From assembly GCA_014706295.1 (NCBI GenBank), contig JACSVZ010000022.1:10558830-10622829 (forward strand): a stretch of DNA of 64,000 nucleotides, given 5' to 3'. Within the stretch, counting starts at the first letter, position 1. Every line of letters begins with the position of its first letter. The notes beneath the pieces are model-generated. The model had not been told where the DNA came from, did not search any database, and saw only the letters and a list, made by a program, of their open reading frames with translations. Of the stretch, positions 36,851 through 48,900 are shown one piece after another. Position numbers and translations under genes: made by a program. This DNA comes from Lycocorax pyrrhopterus obiensis (lineage: Eukaryota; Chordata; Aves; Passeriformes; Paradisaeidae).

Positions 36851-38691
36851 GGCTGTGCACGTGTCGCAGACCCACAGCAGAGAGCAAACCCTTCTCTGGG
36901 GCAAGGGGCAGGCTCCTGCCTGCCAGCAAAGGTCAGCACAGCCCTGCCAGCGCTCGAAGCACCTCAGCGGGCACAGGCACCGGCACTGCCAGCCCTGTCC
37001 TTCCCAGCCAGCACTGCCGCCAGGTTTTCCCGGCCTGTCAGCAGTTTTACCCTAAAACCCCTCACTTCGGGTCAGCCAGGGCCGTTTCCAGGCCAGGCAC
37101 AGGATATAAACCACCTTTCCTGCTCTGACACAGCCGTGAGGAATTCCCCTAGAGTGTGAGTGTGCTGGGCTGCATTAAGGAAGCCTGGCCGAGTCACCCG
37201 GTTTGCAGCACCCCACAGGGCACCACTGCGGGGTGGGAGCAGCCTGGGAGCACGGCCCGGCCCTGGGATGGGTGAGCTGCACTGTGGCTACGGGCCCTGC
37301 TGTAGCCCGTGGGTTTTCCTTCCTGCTTGGCAGACAGTGGTGGACATTCTGGTAGTGGTGGGTGGTCTCACAGTGTCTGGGCTCTGCTGCCACTGCTGGA
37401 GCCCAGGGCGACAGTGTGTGAATGCCATGAGGGCACTCAGAGCATCGCTCCAACCCAGCAAAGCCCAGTGTGGGCAGGCAGTGCTGTATCCTTCACTCAT
37501 CCTCCCTGGAAGTCATTTCAGGGGCTCGGAGGGAACCAGCTGATCCTGGCAGTGCTGGGGATTAATTCAGTGGCAGAGGGACACTAAAATGAAGTGATTT
37601 GGAGCCCTGCTCCCTAAGGAGGGGGCAGAAACGGGCAGTGGGTCTGGCCAGTGTGCACAGAGGGGCCTCCTCAGAAAATCCCCTATGCCAGGGAGCACCT
37701 CACCTTCACCCCACTCATCCCCCCACACCATCTGCACCAACTGTCCCTGAGAGCTCTAACAAAGACCTGAGAGAGCTGAAATAACTCAGCTGTAACTCCT
37801 AAACCACCCAATAAAAGCTTGGCTAAAACAATTACAGGCAGTTCCCATGAGCCCCCTCAAAAGGTGAGGGGCAAAGCCCATGCACAGGCTGCTCACAGAG
37901 CATCCCCCACAGCCCAGCCCTACCTTTCTCCTGGCAATCACAGCCTTAACAAAGCCCCTGCACCTCATCACCCTCTCCAGGGCCTCTCCCACATAAGGGG
38001 GTGATGGGGTGCACCCCTTCCCCAGCTGCAGGTGTTCGTGGTGGTGGATGCTATCCCGGGAGTATGAGACAGGTAGGATACATCCCCCTTCTTCTTAAAT
38101 CCCTGTTTGAAGGGCTGTGGGTGCCCCTTCCCTGGGTCACAGTCCATGAAAACCATGCCCACATTAACATATTGCTTGTTATAAGTTAACATTGAGACAA
38201 ACTAAATTAAGCTTCCCCTGTACTGGATGTCTCGGATTAAATTGGCAAGGTACCTAATGAAGCTGCAGCTCCATTTGTTGTGCTGGAAGCCCTAAATATC
38301 AGCAGTGTAATTGGTGCTCCCTGCTTCGGGAGACATTTGTGTGTTTCTCTCCCAGCTGAAAGCCCTCTTTGGGTACTGACTGAAGACTAAAACTTAGGGG
38401 GCAGGAGCTGTAGGATAGTCCACCTGGATCTTAAGGTGGAGGGGTTTTGAAATTTGCCTTTGAAGCTGGAGAATGGCTGCATGGAGGCTGCACTGTCTTG
38501 TGGGTGCCAGAACAGACCTTGTGTGGGCCTGGTGCTCTGATGTGGTCCCACTGGGTGTTTTGTTGTGGTGAGCTGTGAAAGTAGCACCTCTCAGGGTGCT
38601 GGGGCTGGGACTGGGCCAGGCTGCCTCTGAGTTTCCCCAGGGCAGTGAGTCCCTGCAGCTCCATGTGCTCAGTGCTGCATTATTTGGGTTT

Positions 38692-38745
38692 ATCAAGGAA
38701 TCTTTGAGGTTGGAAAAGACCTCTAAGATCATTGAGTCATTATTG
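38692..38745 (-). repeat. Short CR1 remnant (antisense)
   Basis: The words 'tgaggttggaaaagacctct' and 'aagatcattgagtc' match the CR1 3' end complement. The piece ends abruptly. Confidence 0.75.
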
Positions 38746-40614
38746 TGGAGGGCTCCTGCAAGTGCTGGCTGCTTGCTGGTGCTTGGGCATGGCTCTGTGC
38801 CCACAGCCCCAAAACAGCACGTCTGGCTGCTGAATTTGGGGTATTTTCCAGGCTCATGTCCAAAGTATTGGTGGTTTTTTCTGTTTATCCCTAAGTTGGT
38901 TTGGGTTTTGAAGGGTGAGCCCTCTGGGACAACTGCTGTGTCCTGGTGTGATGTGGCCACTTAGGCTATTGGTACTTCTCCCACTGTGCCATCCCATGCT
39001 AGAGTGGGGATCATGAGGGACAAAGTCCCAGGCAGGAAGAGACTGCAGTCACCTCCATTAGTGAAATGTGATTCATTAACAGGCCCAGGTTTGGCCCTGC
39101 AGGGCAGAGACCAGAACCTCTCCCATCTCCATCCCCTGCGAATCCCCTCCAGCCAAGTGAGCCACCGCTGTTCCCCGGGGCCATCGGGGCTGGGAGAGGA
39201 TCAGACAGGCAGCTGATTAAGGGATGAAAGAACAGTCTGGGCAAAACCAGTGCTGCAAGACTTTCCACTGGGATCACCCTGGCAAGGCTGTAATTGTTCC
39301 CGTTGGATGCTGCCAGGCTCTGACAAGAGATGGGGTGCTGTTGCCCTGGCTGGGGGTCCCTGTGTGTGGAAGGATCCCCACCTCCTCCTGGGGACGGAGC
39401 AGATCCTGCTGTCCACAAAGAGCTGCCCAGCTGAGAACACGGGAATGCAAAAAGCACATTGAGCCCATGGTCCTGGCTGGGAATAGGGAAGGGGAGCAGA
39501 CTCCTGCCTGCCCAGCCCCCAGCCAGCCCCCAAACCTACGGAGGCGGCTGAGCCTGGCCCAGCCTCACCACTTGGAGCACGTGCCTTCCCCAAACAGGTG
39601 CTACCGGCGTGATGCGAGCTCCTCACTCTGCCTCAAAGCTGTGAAAATCAACTTATTCTTGAAAAGCTCTCCTGAAACACTGCCCTGTCCCCGTGCTGGC
39701 TGCTGCCCAGCTCCTGGGGCCAGGGAGAGCCGAGCTCTGGAATCCTCCCTGCTGGAGCGGGGGTTTTGAGCTGAAGCGTGGAGATGCTGCAGAGCGAGCG
39801 CAGCCTGGGTGCCCGCTGGCAGCACGGAGAGCCTGGCAGCGCTGCCCGCCCTGCCAAGCGGCGCCACAGCCTCCTGCTCGCTGTGGGTGTTCTGTGCAGA
39901 AGGAGGAGGATGATGATCATAATGGTGGAGTTGCACTCCCAAAATTTTGCGTTGTCCCTCTGTCTCAGGCACACGAGGAGCCGAATCCTCCTCTCCCCGG
40001 GGTTCCCTGCCGAATGCAGGGCAGGGGCTGCCCTCCCAGGGTGTATCCTCCAAACCTCTCGTGTTGGAGCCGGGCCCCTGTGATGCCGAGTGGAAGGGCC
40101 ATGGGTAGGAGGGGAGAGAGGCAGCTGAGCCTGCCCATATGCTTCCTAATGGGGAGCAATAGCAGCTCTTCCCGGGAAGCTCGCGCCGCACCATCTGCTC
40201 TGTGCGGTACCTTCTCTTGCAGAGCTTTTTTAAGCTCTAACTTCCCTTCCCGAGCGCTCTGCGGTGGCTGCTGCTTGTGTGCGGGCTGGCTGTGCTCTGT
40301 AATCGCCTCAGAACAGGTTGTCTGAACCTTCAGCACCAAGCAGAACAGCCCAGACAGGCTGAAGCCAACCAGGCCTCCAGGAACTGTGCTTCCGTGTAAA
40401 AGTAACCAGGAAAGGTGGCTGGGAACGGCTGCAGTGTGTCCCTGGCATTTTCCCTCCTGCTGGGCACTCGCTTGCCCTGAGGGTCCCTGCTTCTGGACTT
40501 GGGCTGGGTGGGATGCACTGCCCACAGTGGTGTAGCTGCAGGGTTTCCACAAACCACTGCTAATCCCATGGAATATCCTGAGCTGCTCACAGAGCACCCC
40601 CCAAGGATGCTTGA

Positions 40615-40920
40615 GTCCACACCCCACAAGGATCATTGAGTCCAACTCCTGTCCTGGCACAGGACACCCCAAGAATCTCACCCTGTGCCTGAGAGCATTG
40701 TCCAGATGCTTTTTGAGCTCTGGCAGGCTTGGGGCTTTGACCACTGCCCTGGGGAGCTTGTTCAGTGCCCAACTACCCTCTGGAGGAAGAACCTTTACCT
40801 AATATCCAACCTCAAACTTCCCTGGAAGAGCTAAATGCAGTTCCCTCAGGTCTTATCACTGGTCAGCAGAGAGCAGAACTCAGCACCTGACCCCTCTGCT
40901 CCCTTTTGTGAGGTGCCTGC
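40615..40920 (-). repeat. CR1 LINE 3' fragment (antisense)
   Basis: The piece contains 'ggatcattgagtccaactcc', 'cctggcacaggacaccccaa', 'gcattgtccagatgcttttt' and 'cctaatatccaacctcaaac', the complement of a well-preserved CR1 subfamily end. Confidence 0.9.
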
Positions 40921-42037
40921 GGACCATAGTGATGTGTCCCCATGTCCCACCCCTGTGCAAAGAAATTATTGCCATGTGCAAAAGGCCAAATCCAAGGGCT
41001 CCTCTAGATCCCTGCTCCTTGCTGGCCACTCTGGCCAGCTCTGTGAAGGGAAAGGATGGCTGTGCTGGGCTTCCCAGGACCAGTGCTAGCCACAAATGTT
41101 TTTCCAGTGGGAGCAGTACTGGCCACAGCCCTTGAGTGCAGCCTCCAGCTGCCAGGGGATCCCAGAGGGAGGTGGGTGCTGAAGCCTGAGGAGCTGTTCC
41201 CAGCTCCCAGCAGTGCTAAATTAAGGCTGGATGTGCCCCATGGGCGTAGCTGGGGCTGAGGGGGAGGCTGGCGGGGCCGGGGATGTGCGGGCGGACGCCG
41301 TGCGCAGATTGATGGTGCCAAGTCACTTCAGATATCTCGGCTGTGTTTGTGCGAGGCTCTAAATAAAACCGACAGCCCTGGCGGCTGCCTTGGGAGGGAG
41401 GGGAGGAGGGAAGAGCTGGCAGCGGGTCCTCCAGTACGGCACCCAGTGCTGTCCTTGGGGACCCGGCCCAGCGTGGGAGAGCGGTCGGTGTGATCTGTGC
41501 TGCTGGGGATGCTGCAGGTGATGCTGGGTGGGCTGGGAGCTCCTGCTCTGCAGTGTCCTCCCCATCCCTGGGTGGGCAGAGGGGACAGTGGGGTGGTGCT
41601 GGGAGCTGCCAGCATTGCATCCCAGGTACCTGGCCTGGCCTGGCTGAAGTGCCCCTGGGTGGTGGGAGAAGCTGTGACAGGTGCCAGCAGGGGAGAATGT
41701 GTCCTTGTGACTCCCCTGGGAAGGACTTTGTGTCAGGGAGAAGCAGGGCAGTGCAGGGACATGAATCCCATGGATGCTGACACCTCGACACCCTCCTCCT
41801 CCTCCTCAGCCCTGTCTACCATTACAGCTGCCTTGTCCTCAGGCTCTCGCTTCTCCCTGCTGCAGGATCCCGCTGAGGGGACATCACGGGGATGTCCCCA
41901 TTCTCCCAGCGTGCTGTGCAGGAATTTCCTCTCCCTCCCCATCCACCCTCTGCCTGTGCTGCACCAGTGTTCCCTTCTGGCCCTGACCCTCGTGGGCCAA
42001 GCTGACCTGTCCCTGTGGCACCGGCAAAACACCACCC

Positions 42038-42220
42038 GTGCCTCTGCCACAGACTGTCACAGCTCAGCCCTGCGTGGTGCCTTGGGAGGTCCCTGGGCAT
42101 CTGGGGCCCCCAAGGTTGGGTGCTGCTTGTGCCTCTGCCACGGGCTGTCCCGGCTCAGCCCCAGGTGGCCCCTTGGGTGTTCAGGACTCCCAAAGCTGTG
42201 TGCTCCTGCACCCCAGGGAT
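42038..42220. repeat. Two-copy tandem duplication, period about 91 bp
   Basis: The block beginning 'gtgcctctgccacagactgt' at 42038 is repeated, degenerate, as 'gtgcctctgccacgggctgt' from 42129. Both copies continue through a 'ctcagccc..tggtgccttggg'-like segment. It lies just upstream of the SIRPA CpG island. Confidence 0.7.
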
Positions 42221-42289
42221 GCTGGGCTGTGTATTGTGGCCGTGCCGAAGCGGTGGCTACACTGGCAGCCTGTGGCGAGTAGGGGATCC

Positions 42290-42955
42290 CCATGCCCGCA
42301 GCCCTGAGGCCACGGAGCCGCCCCCGCTCTGCCCCGGCCGACAGGGACCGGGCACCTCGGGGCTCCTGGCGGCCGGTGCCGGGGGTCCCCTCCCAGCCCA
42401 CCTTAAGGCAGCCGCACACCGGGTTGACCGGAGGACTCTGCCCCGGGGCGGGCGGGGCTGGCTTCGCCCCCGCCACGGGGGAAAGCGGCGCTAACCCGGG
42501 GCTGCTGGGAGCCGGAGGGGGTCTCGAAGCCGGGGCCGGCTCCGTCCCTCCCCGGTACCACGGCAACGGAGGCGGCGCGGCGGCGGGGGGGAGGCGGCTC
42601 CGCGCGGCACCGGGGCACGCGCCCGCCCGGGGCCCCGCCGCGGCGGCCCCGTCAGCGGCCCAGAGCCCGGTCCGGTGCCCACGGGCGGCGGCGGGGCCGC
42701 GGGTCCGTGTCGGTGCGTGCGTGTGCGCTGCGCGCCCGCCGCGGGGGGGGAAAGGGGGGAGCCCGGCCTCCTTCCTCATTTTGGGGCTGAGAAGAGCGAT
42801 TTCCTTCGCCAGCTGCAGTTCTGCGCTTTTTTTTTTTTGCTTTATTTCTTTTCCTTTTTTTTTTTTTTTTTTTAATTTGTCTTATTTGTCAGACCCAGCC
42901 GCCGAGCCGGGCGCGGGGCCGCGCTGTGAAGCCGCGGGTTCCGCTCCCCGCACCG
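42290..42955 (+). promoter_or_regulatory. SIRPA: SIRPA CpG-island promoter with T-rich tract
   Basis: From about 42290 to 42770 the sequence is a dense CpG island with no TATA box. It is followed by two long T runs (about 42829-42838 and 42857-42873) and then 'gtcttatttgtcag' ending at about 42890, 66 bp before the SIRPA ATG. The T tract plus CAG has the form of a 3' splice site. The promoter and an untranslated first exon may therefore lie in the island, with the ATG in exon 2. Confidence 0.6.
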
Positions 42956-45900
42956 ATGGAGCCGCATCCCCGGGATCCCGGCCGCACCGCCTGGGCACTG
43001 CCCTGCCTGCTGCTGCTCGCCCTGCCCGGTAAGCCATGGCTCCTGCCTGCTTCTCTTGCCCTATTCTACCCTGTCCCTCCCACCCTGCTGCCCTGCTCTG
43101 CCCTGTTCTCTCCTTTCTCACGCTGCTCCTCTCCTGTGCTTTGCCCTGTTTTCCCCCTTTTTTCCATCCTGTTCCTGTCTTCTCTGCCCTGTTTTCCACC
43201 TTTCCCTCCCTCCCAGCTCCTCTCCCTGCTCTGCCCTGTTTTCCCCCTTTTTCCCGCCCTGCTCCTCTCCTCTGCCCTGTTCCCCCTCTTTCCCTCCCTG
43301 CCCTGTCCTCCGTTTTCCCCCCGTCCTCGGCTCTCCCCGCTCCCGCACACCTCCGGTACCGACATGACGCCGCCTCTCCGCGCACGGTTGCTTTGACCTT
43401 TCCTGCGGTGACCTAGAGAGCGGCGATGGCCGAGGGGCTCCCGCGGGGCCCTCGCCCGGCGGTTCTTCTCAAACCAAACTTCAAGGCAGGCAGACATTCC
43501 CCTTCCCAGCGAGGCAGGGAATTCGGCAGGGGCATGAAGAGGCATGTTGTTCCCACCCATTCGCCAGCACCCCCTGCCAGCTATGGGTGAGGCAAATCTG
43601 AGCGAGCAGCCCGAATTCCCACTTGGAGATGGTAGTGGAGAAGGCATGGGGAGGCTCTGGTGAGGGCTGCCTGTCTTCTCTGCCAGGAACTTGTTTTTCT
43701 TGCTACCCCACTGTGGGCTCTTTCTCTGCTCAACTGTTGGGCACTGAAGCGGTGGGATTGCAACACCTCCGGGCACCCTGTGCCATGGAGCCCTGTGTCA
43801 CCTCAGGCTCAGGTTGCCCCAGGCCTCCCCAGGGCTCATGGCTCCACCAGTCCCTTAGAAAAGCTGGGGGACACAGCAAAGGACCAGTCAAAGCGTGCCG
43901 CTCTTGGCTGTTTCTGTTCCCTTACCAGCAGCGGGAAGTCTCTCATCCCACCAGGCACGAAGCCCTGTGGTGACTGCTGCTTTCAAGGATGTTTCCTTTC
44001 TAGGGTGTTTCGTTTTGGGTGATTTCGAAGGAATCGCTCTCCTTCCTGCCAAGGGAGGGACGAGGTTTTTGAGGCAAACCTGCGGCAGTGGTGATGCATC
44101 TTCAGGCGCATCTCGCTGCTGAGCTTTTTGCTCTATTCCAGTCCCACCGCTTCCAGCCAGATCCCACTACAAACGGCCCAGCCCGGGTTCCGCAGGGGAA
44201 ACCCACATTCTCCCAAGCCCATTGAAATATTTACCATCAAAGCTTTATTTGGGCAAAGAGTTGGATGCAAACTTGGGCAGAAAGCAAATGCTTTCAGCAC
44301 AGCACTCCTCGCTTTGAGTCGCCTGATCACAACTGAGAAGTGCTGGCCCCAAACTGAAAACTCCGGCTGCTGAGAGCCAAGAAGGCTTTGGCGGTGAGCA
44401 CGGCTTCCCAGTGAGCCACTGTGATTTCCTGCGTGAAAGAATAGCTCCAGCAAAGCTCCTGAACTCAATTAAATGTGGTCTTGGAGTAAGAACCCCATTT
44501 CTTTGAGCTGACCATGGGAAAAAACACACCCCAGGGTGAAAAGCCCTGGGTTGTGAAGTGGTTTGCATCCCTGATTTTAGGTGCAAACGTGCATGTCTTT
44601 TTTTTCCATATGGTGAATCCCTCCTCGGCCATGGCTCAAACTAAGCTGAACTCCAGCAGAGTTGGCCCAGGCTCCCACTGCCGGCTGTTCTGACAGCTTC
44701 TGCAGAAGTGAAGGGGAAGAGGAAAGGTCCTGGAGGAGACCTTCCTGTGGGGCAAAGGCAGCGAGATGTGGGAAACCAAAGATCAAATCCACACTGAGAA
44801 ACTGTGCCCTGCAGAGCCCTTCCATGCCTGTGTGTCTCCATAGAGGATTTCAGCTGTGCTTCCCAGAGCCTCTTCCAAAGGGGAATTCGGTTTGCTTCTG
44901 GGGCTTTGGCTCTTGGGATGAATTTCTGCTGATGCTGGAGGAAGGGAGCTTGGAAATGGTGGCTGCGTGTGAGCTGAGGTTTCCTCTGATGTAAAACACA
45001 GCCTTTACTACAGCCCTCCCTGAGCGCCCTGGGGTCTGCTCAGGGCTTGACAGCTATCCTCAGGGCTCTCCTTGCTTTCCCGAAACAGCAGATTCCAGGC
45101 CTTTTATAGGCAGCACCTGTTAGTTTCCGCCCCTGGCAGCCCTGCTGCAGGTGAAATTCCAGCAGGATTATTTTGGGGTTCCCTTGCCCGTTGGCCTGTT
45201 TCTTCAGTGAGTGACTGTGGGGCTTCGGATGCCGGTGACCAGCTGCACGTTGTTTCTGGAGCACACAGCCATCCCAGAGCTCCTTACCCAGCTCTTTCAG
45301 AGGAAAAAAAATCTATTTTTACCAGGAAGCATCCAAGCAGCCTCTCCTGAATTAAACCCCGGCCTCTTGCAATCTGTTCAATATCAAATACTTCAAAAGG
45401 TGGAATATAGAAAAAAATGTGTCACCAACGTGGAAAACTTGCACTGCAGCAAGAGCTGGGATTATTTTGCTCCCAAATTAAACTGAATAACGGGAAGGAG
45501 GCAGGCTCTGCCAGATCGTGCTCCTGCCTCTGCTCCGGGCTGGAAGTGCTCCGGGTCTGCACTGCGAGGGTGCTCCCACCTACGTGGGAACTGTCAGGTG
45601 ATGCTTTTCAGGGCTTTAAAACCCTTGGCTAATTCTGGAGTGTAGGATAGAACAGATTACAGGGTCAGAGCACCTAAATTCCCCGTGATCTTGGGGGCAA
45701 GAGGATCGTGTTCCAATTCCAGGTAGTTTGAAATCCAAGTCTAAGAAAAAAGTGTCATCAGGCAGCAGGGGAGAAGCAGGGAAACAGAGAGAAATTGTGG
45801 TGTCCCATGTGTTTGTGGCATGAAGACCTCCAACATCCCACTTCTGGTGCACAGGCATGTTGTGAGCTGCTGGGAGGGAGCTTGGCTGAGCTCCCAGTCC

Positions 45901-48900
45901 CACTGGATGAGCACCTCAAAAGGGGAAGGAGGAGGGGAGGTTGGCTGCATGTGAGGAGAAGCTGTGTTCAGGAGAAAGAGGGAAGGAGCTTTGGTGGAAA
46001 CTTTGCATTTTCTAACTTGTGTGTTCTGGGGTTTTCTGCCAACTTCCCCTTTGTGTTTTCCCATCAGGGTGTGGGGGGTGGGGGGGCTTGCTATGAGCTG
46101 CTGTGGGGAATTGGGGTCTTTCTGAGCAGCGAGGAGTCAGGTTGGTCCTTGTGTGGGGTGTTGGATGCAGGCAGGAGGTGGAGAAGCCAGGTCTGACCAG
46201 GACTCCTGCTTCGTGGCCAGGAGGTGCGAGCTGGTCTTTGTTGGGGTGTTCCTGTGGTGGATCATGGCTGGAGCTTGTGTGTCATAGATCAGAAATCCCT
46301 GAACAGGGTGATCTGAGCAGAGCTGGGTGAGGGTCTCTGAGGCAGCAGAGCAGAACACAGGTAAAAATACCCCAAAGCCCCACTTTAATCCTATCTGAGG
46401 AGCTGCCTGGAGCCTCACGGTGTTTTCTGCCGTGACCAAGAGCTGCCAGTGAAGCCCCCGGATGGGCAGCGCTGCTGGCAGTGTGAAGCCCTTTTTCCCC
46501 TCTTTCCTCTGGGAGCAGTAGCAGTCAGGAAAGCACCTTGCATCCTATCCCTGGACAACAGCATGCTCCGTGCCTGCTAATCCCTGGGCACGGGAGGCAG
46601 GCAGGGTGCTCGCACACTGCTGCCCCGGTGAGGAGGGAATGCGGGCTCGGTGATCTGGAATGCATACAGACCATCCACGTTTGGCTGCAAATCTGGCCCC
46701 TGGGAGAGGTCCCTGCTGCTTGCAGGGATAAATCCCTGCGGTCCCAGGAAGGCAGGACCCTTGTGCCAAGGCAGTGGGGAGCCCTTGCTGCACACCAGGC
46801 GTGGCAGCCACAGGCAGGGCACCCAGCCACGCTCAGCTCAATGTCCCAGTGCTTCTGTGGACATTTCTCTGAGACCCCTCACTGCAACCAAGAAATGAGC
46901 TTTAGGGTTGAGCAGTGCCCACCCTGACACTCTTTGGTGTTGGGGTCAGCTCTGGGGCCCCAAAGCAGGTATTTCCCCAGCTCTCCCCCTCGGTGCACCA
47001 CGTGCCTCGTGGGGAAATGGGCAGATGGAGAGAGGGAGGATGAAGAGGAGGCACTTGGCTCGCTCGGGTTGGGCTGTGCAGGGCGGTGCAGGCAGTTCTA
47101 CCCGGTGCAGGGCACCCTCAAGGAGACATGGGGGTAAGCACTCCATAGAAGTTGCTTTTACAGAGGATTGCAGAGGGGAGCAGTGAGTAACACACTCTTC
47201 ACAGGGCACAGAGTGTGTGCTGGGGAGCGGGCCTGGCCCTGGGCTCCTGCTCCTGTGGCCACGCATGGGACGTGTCCCTTGCTAGTGTCCCCCTAGTGCC
47301 GCCCGCTAATGAGCTTTGTTTGCCCAATTTGGTGGAGCCAGTACTTGGCATTGTGGCCCCCCAGGTACATGGAAGGGCTGGGGGTCTGTGTGGTTGCTGG
47401 CTGGGCGTGCCAGTCTCTCTGCCTGTGTCACATCCACGTGCAGTGGTTTGGCGAGAGATGGATGATGCGATGATGCTTCTGTGCTTGTGAACTTCCTCTG
47501 TGCTTTGCAACCGTTTCTTGCAAAAGATCTGTCGGCAGCAGGAGATGGAGAAGTTCAGGAGATGCCACAGAAGCAGATCCAGTGGTGTTTGCCCTGCGTC
47601 AGCACTGTGTTCAGCACATGGAGTGCACAAGGCCTCTGCTCCAGGGCTGCTCCCTACAGTTTGGGTGCCACCTCAGAAGCACAGGGTTGCCTCACTGGTG
47701 CCCAGAGCACCATGGCTCAGGTGCAGGACCAAGGCTCAGAGTGAATGACTCATCTGGACATGACACAAACCAGCTCCATCTCTCTGTGCTTGTTTTGTGG
47801 GAAAAACTTGTTCTGGTGTCGAATGCTGCTGCCGTGTTAATCCTGACATGCCTTCAAAGGGAAACACCAAGGCCTGAAGGTTTTGGCTGAGGATGCTGTG
47901 GACTGATGCCCTGGGCAAAAAGTGTTTAACTGGGGCAGTCTGGAGAAACTGATCCTGGTAATTCTGGCCGTAGAGATTGAGTAATTCCACACACAGTGGA
48001 ACGGAGAACGTCTTGTGGGTACAGCACATACCACTGAGAGTCAGGAGGGATTAACAGCTCTGGTCTCTGTGAGAGCCAGCTGTGACCAGAGGGGTCAGAG
48101 CAGCTTGTCCTACAGCAGGCCCTCCTGGGACCATCCAGCCAGAGATTATCCTGCTGTGTCCCAAGGGAAGCCTCGGCAGGAGTTGCTGTTCTGGGTTTCC
48201 CTGAAAGGAGGCTGTAGCCAGGTGGAGGTCATTCTCCTCTCCCAAATAACAAGCAACAGGACAGGAGAAAATGGCTCCAAGTTGTACCAGGGGAGGTTTA
48301 GATTGGATATTGGGGAAAAGTTCTTCACTGAAAGTGTAAGAGAGCTGACCAGGGCGGTGGTGGGGTCACCATCCCTGGAGGGATTTAAAAGATGTATGGA
48401 TGTGGCACTTGGGGTCATGGTTTGGCTGGGGGCTTGGCAGTGCTGGCTTAATGGTTGGACTTGGTGATCTGAGGGCTTTTCCAGCCTACAAGATTCTGTG
48501 ATTCCATGATTCTGGTGTGAGAGATGTGGGTGCTGGTCCACATGTTCCCCATGCTGCTCAGCATTACCTGCTCAAACACAATGATCTGTGTGACCATGAC
48601 ACTGGTTCTGGGTGCCACAGACACCTGTTACCAGCAGGTGGATCTAAGTGGTTCCCCCACTTCTCTCTCCATGTGGCTTAAAAAAATGTTCCTTTAAGCA
48701 GTGACCAGTTTTGAAATCTTTCATGAATTTGGTTGCAGTAACTATGTTGGCATGGGAAACACTGACAAAATTAACCCCTGGGTAACCCATGGATGTGTAG
48801 TGGGGGTTATCTGGGACATTGCTCTCTGAGCAGGGAGGTGAGGCACAGGTGACTGGATTAGGGACCAGTGGCGTGGAGATGCTCTGAAGTGGACGGCTCC

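Larger units (their letters stand above)
36851..42037. other. Spacer between the SIRP genes, right part
   Basis: No gene recognised apart from the CR1 pieces listed separately at 38692 and 40615. An AT-rich block at about 38160-38350 stands out as possible conserved regulatory sequence. The rest is GC-rich unique sequence with spurious open frames. Confidence 0.45.

Noticed and set aside
42292..43032. A 246-codon frame across the SIRPA CpG island
   Set aside because: It is due to high GC content. It runs in another frame through the SIRPA signal exon and has no domain.
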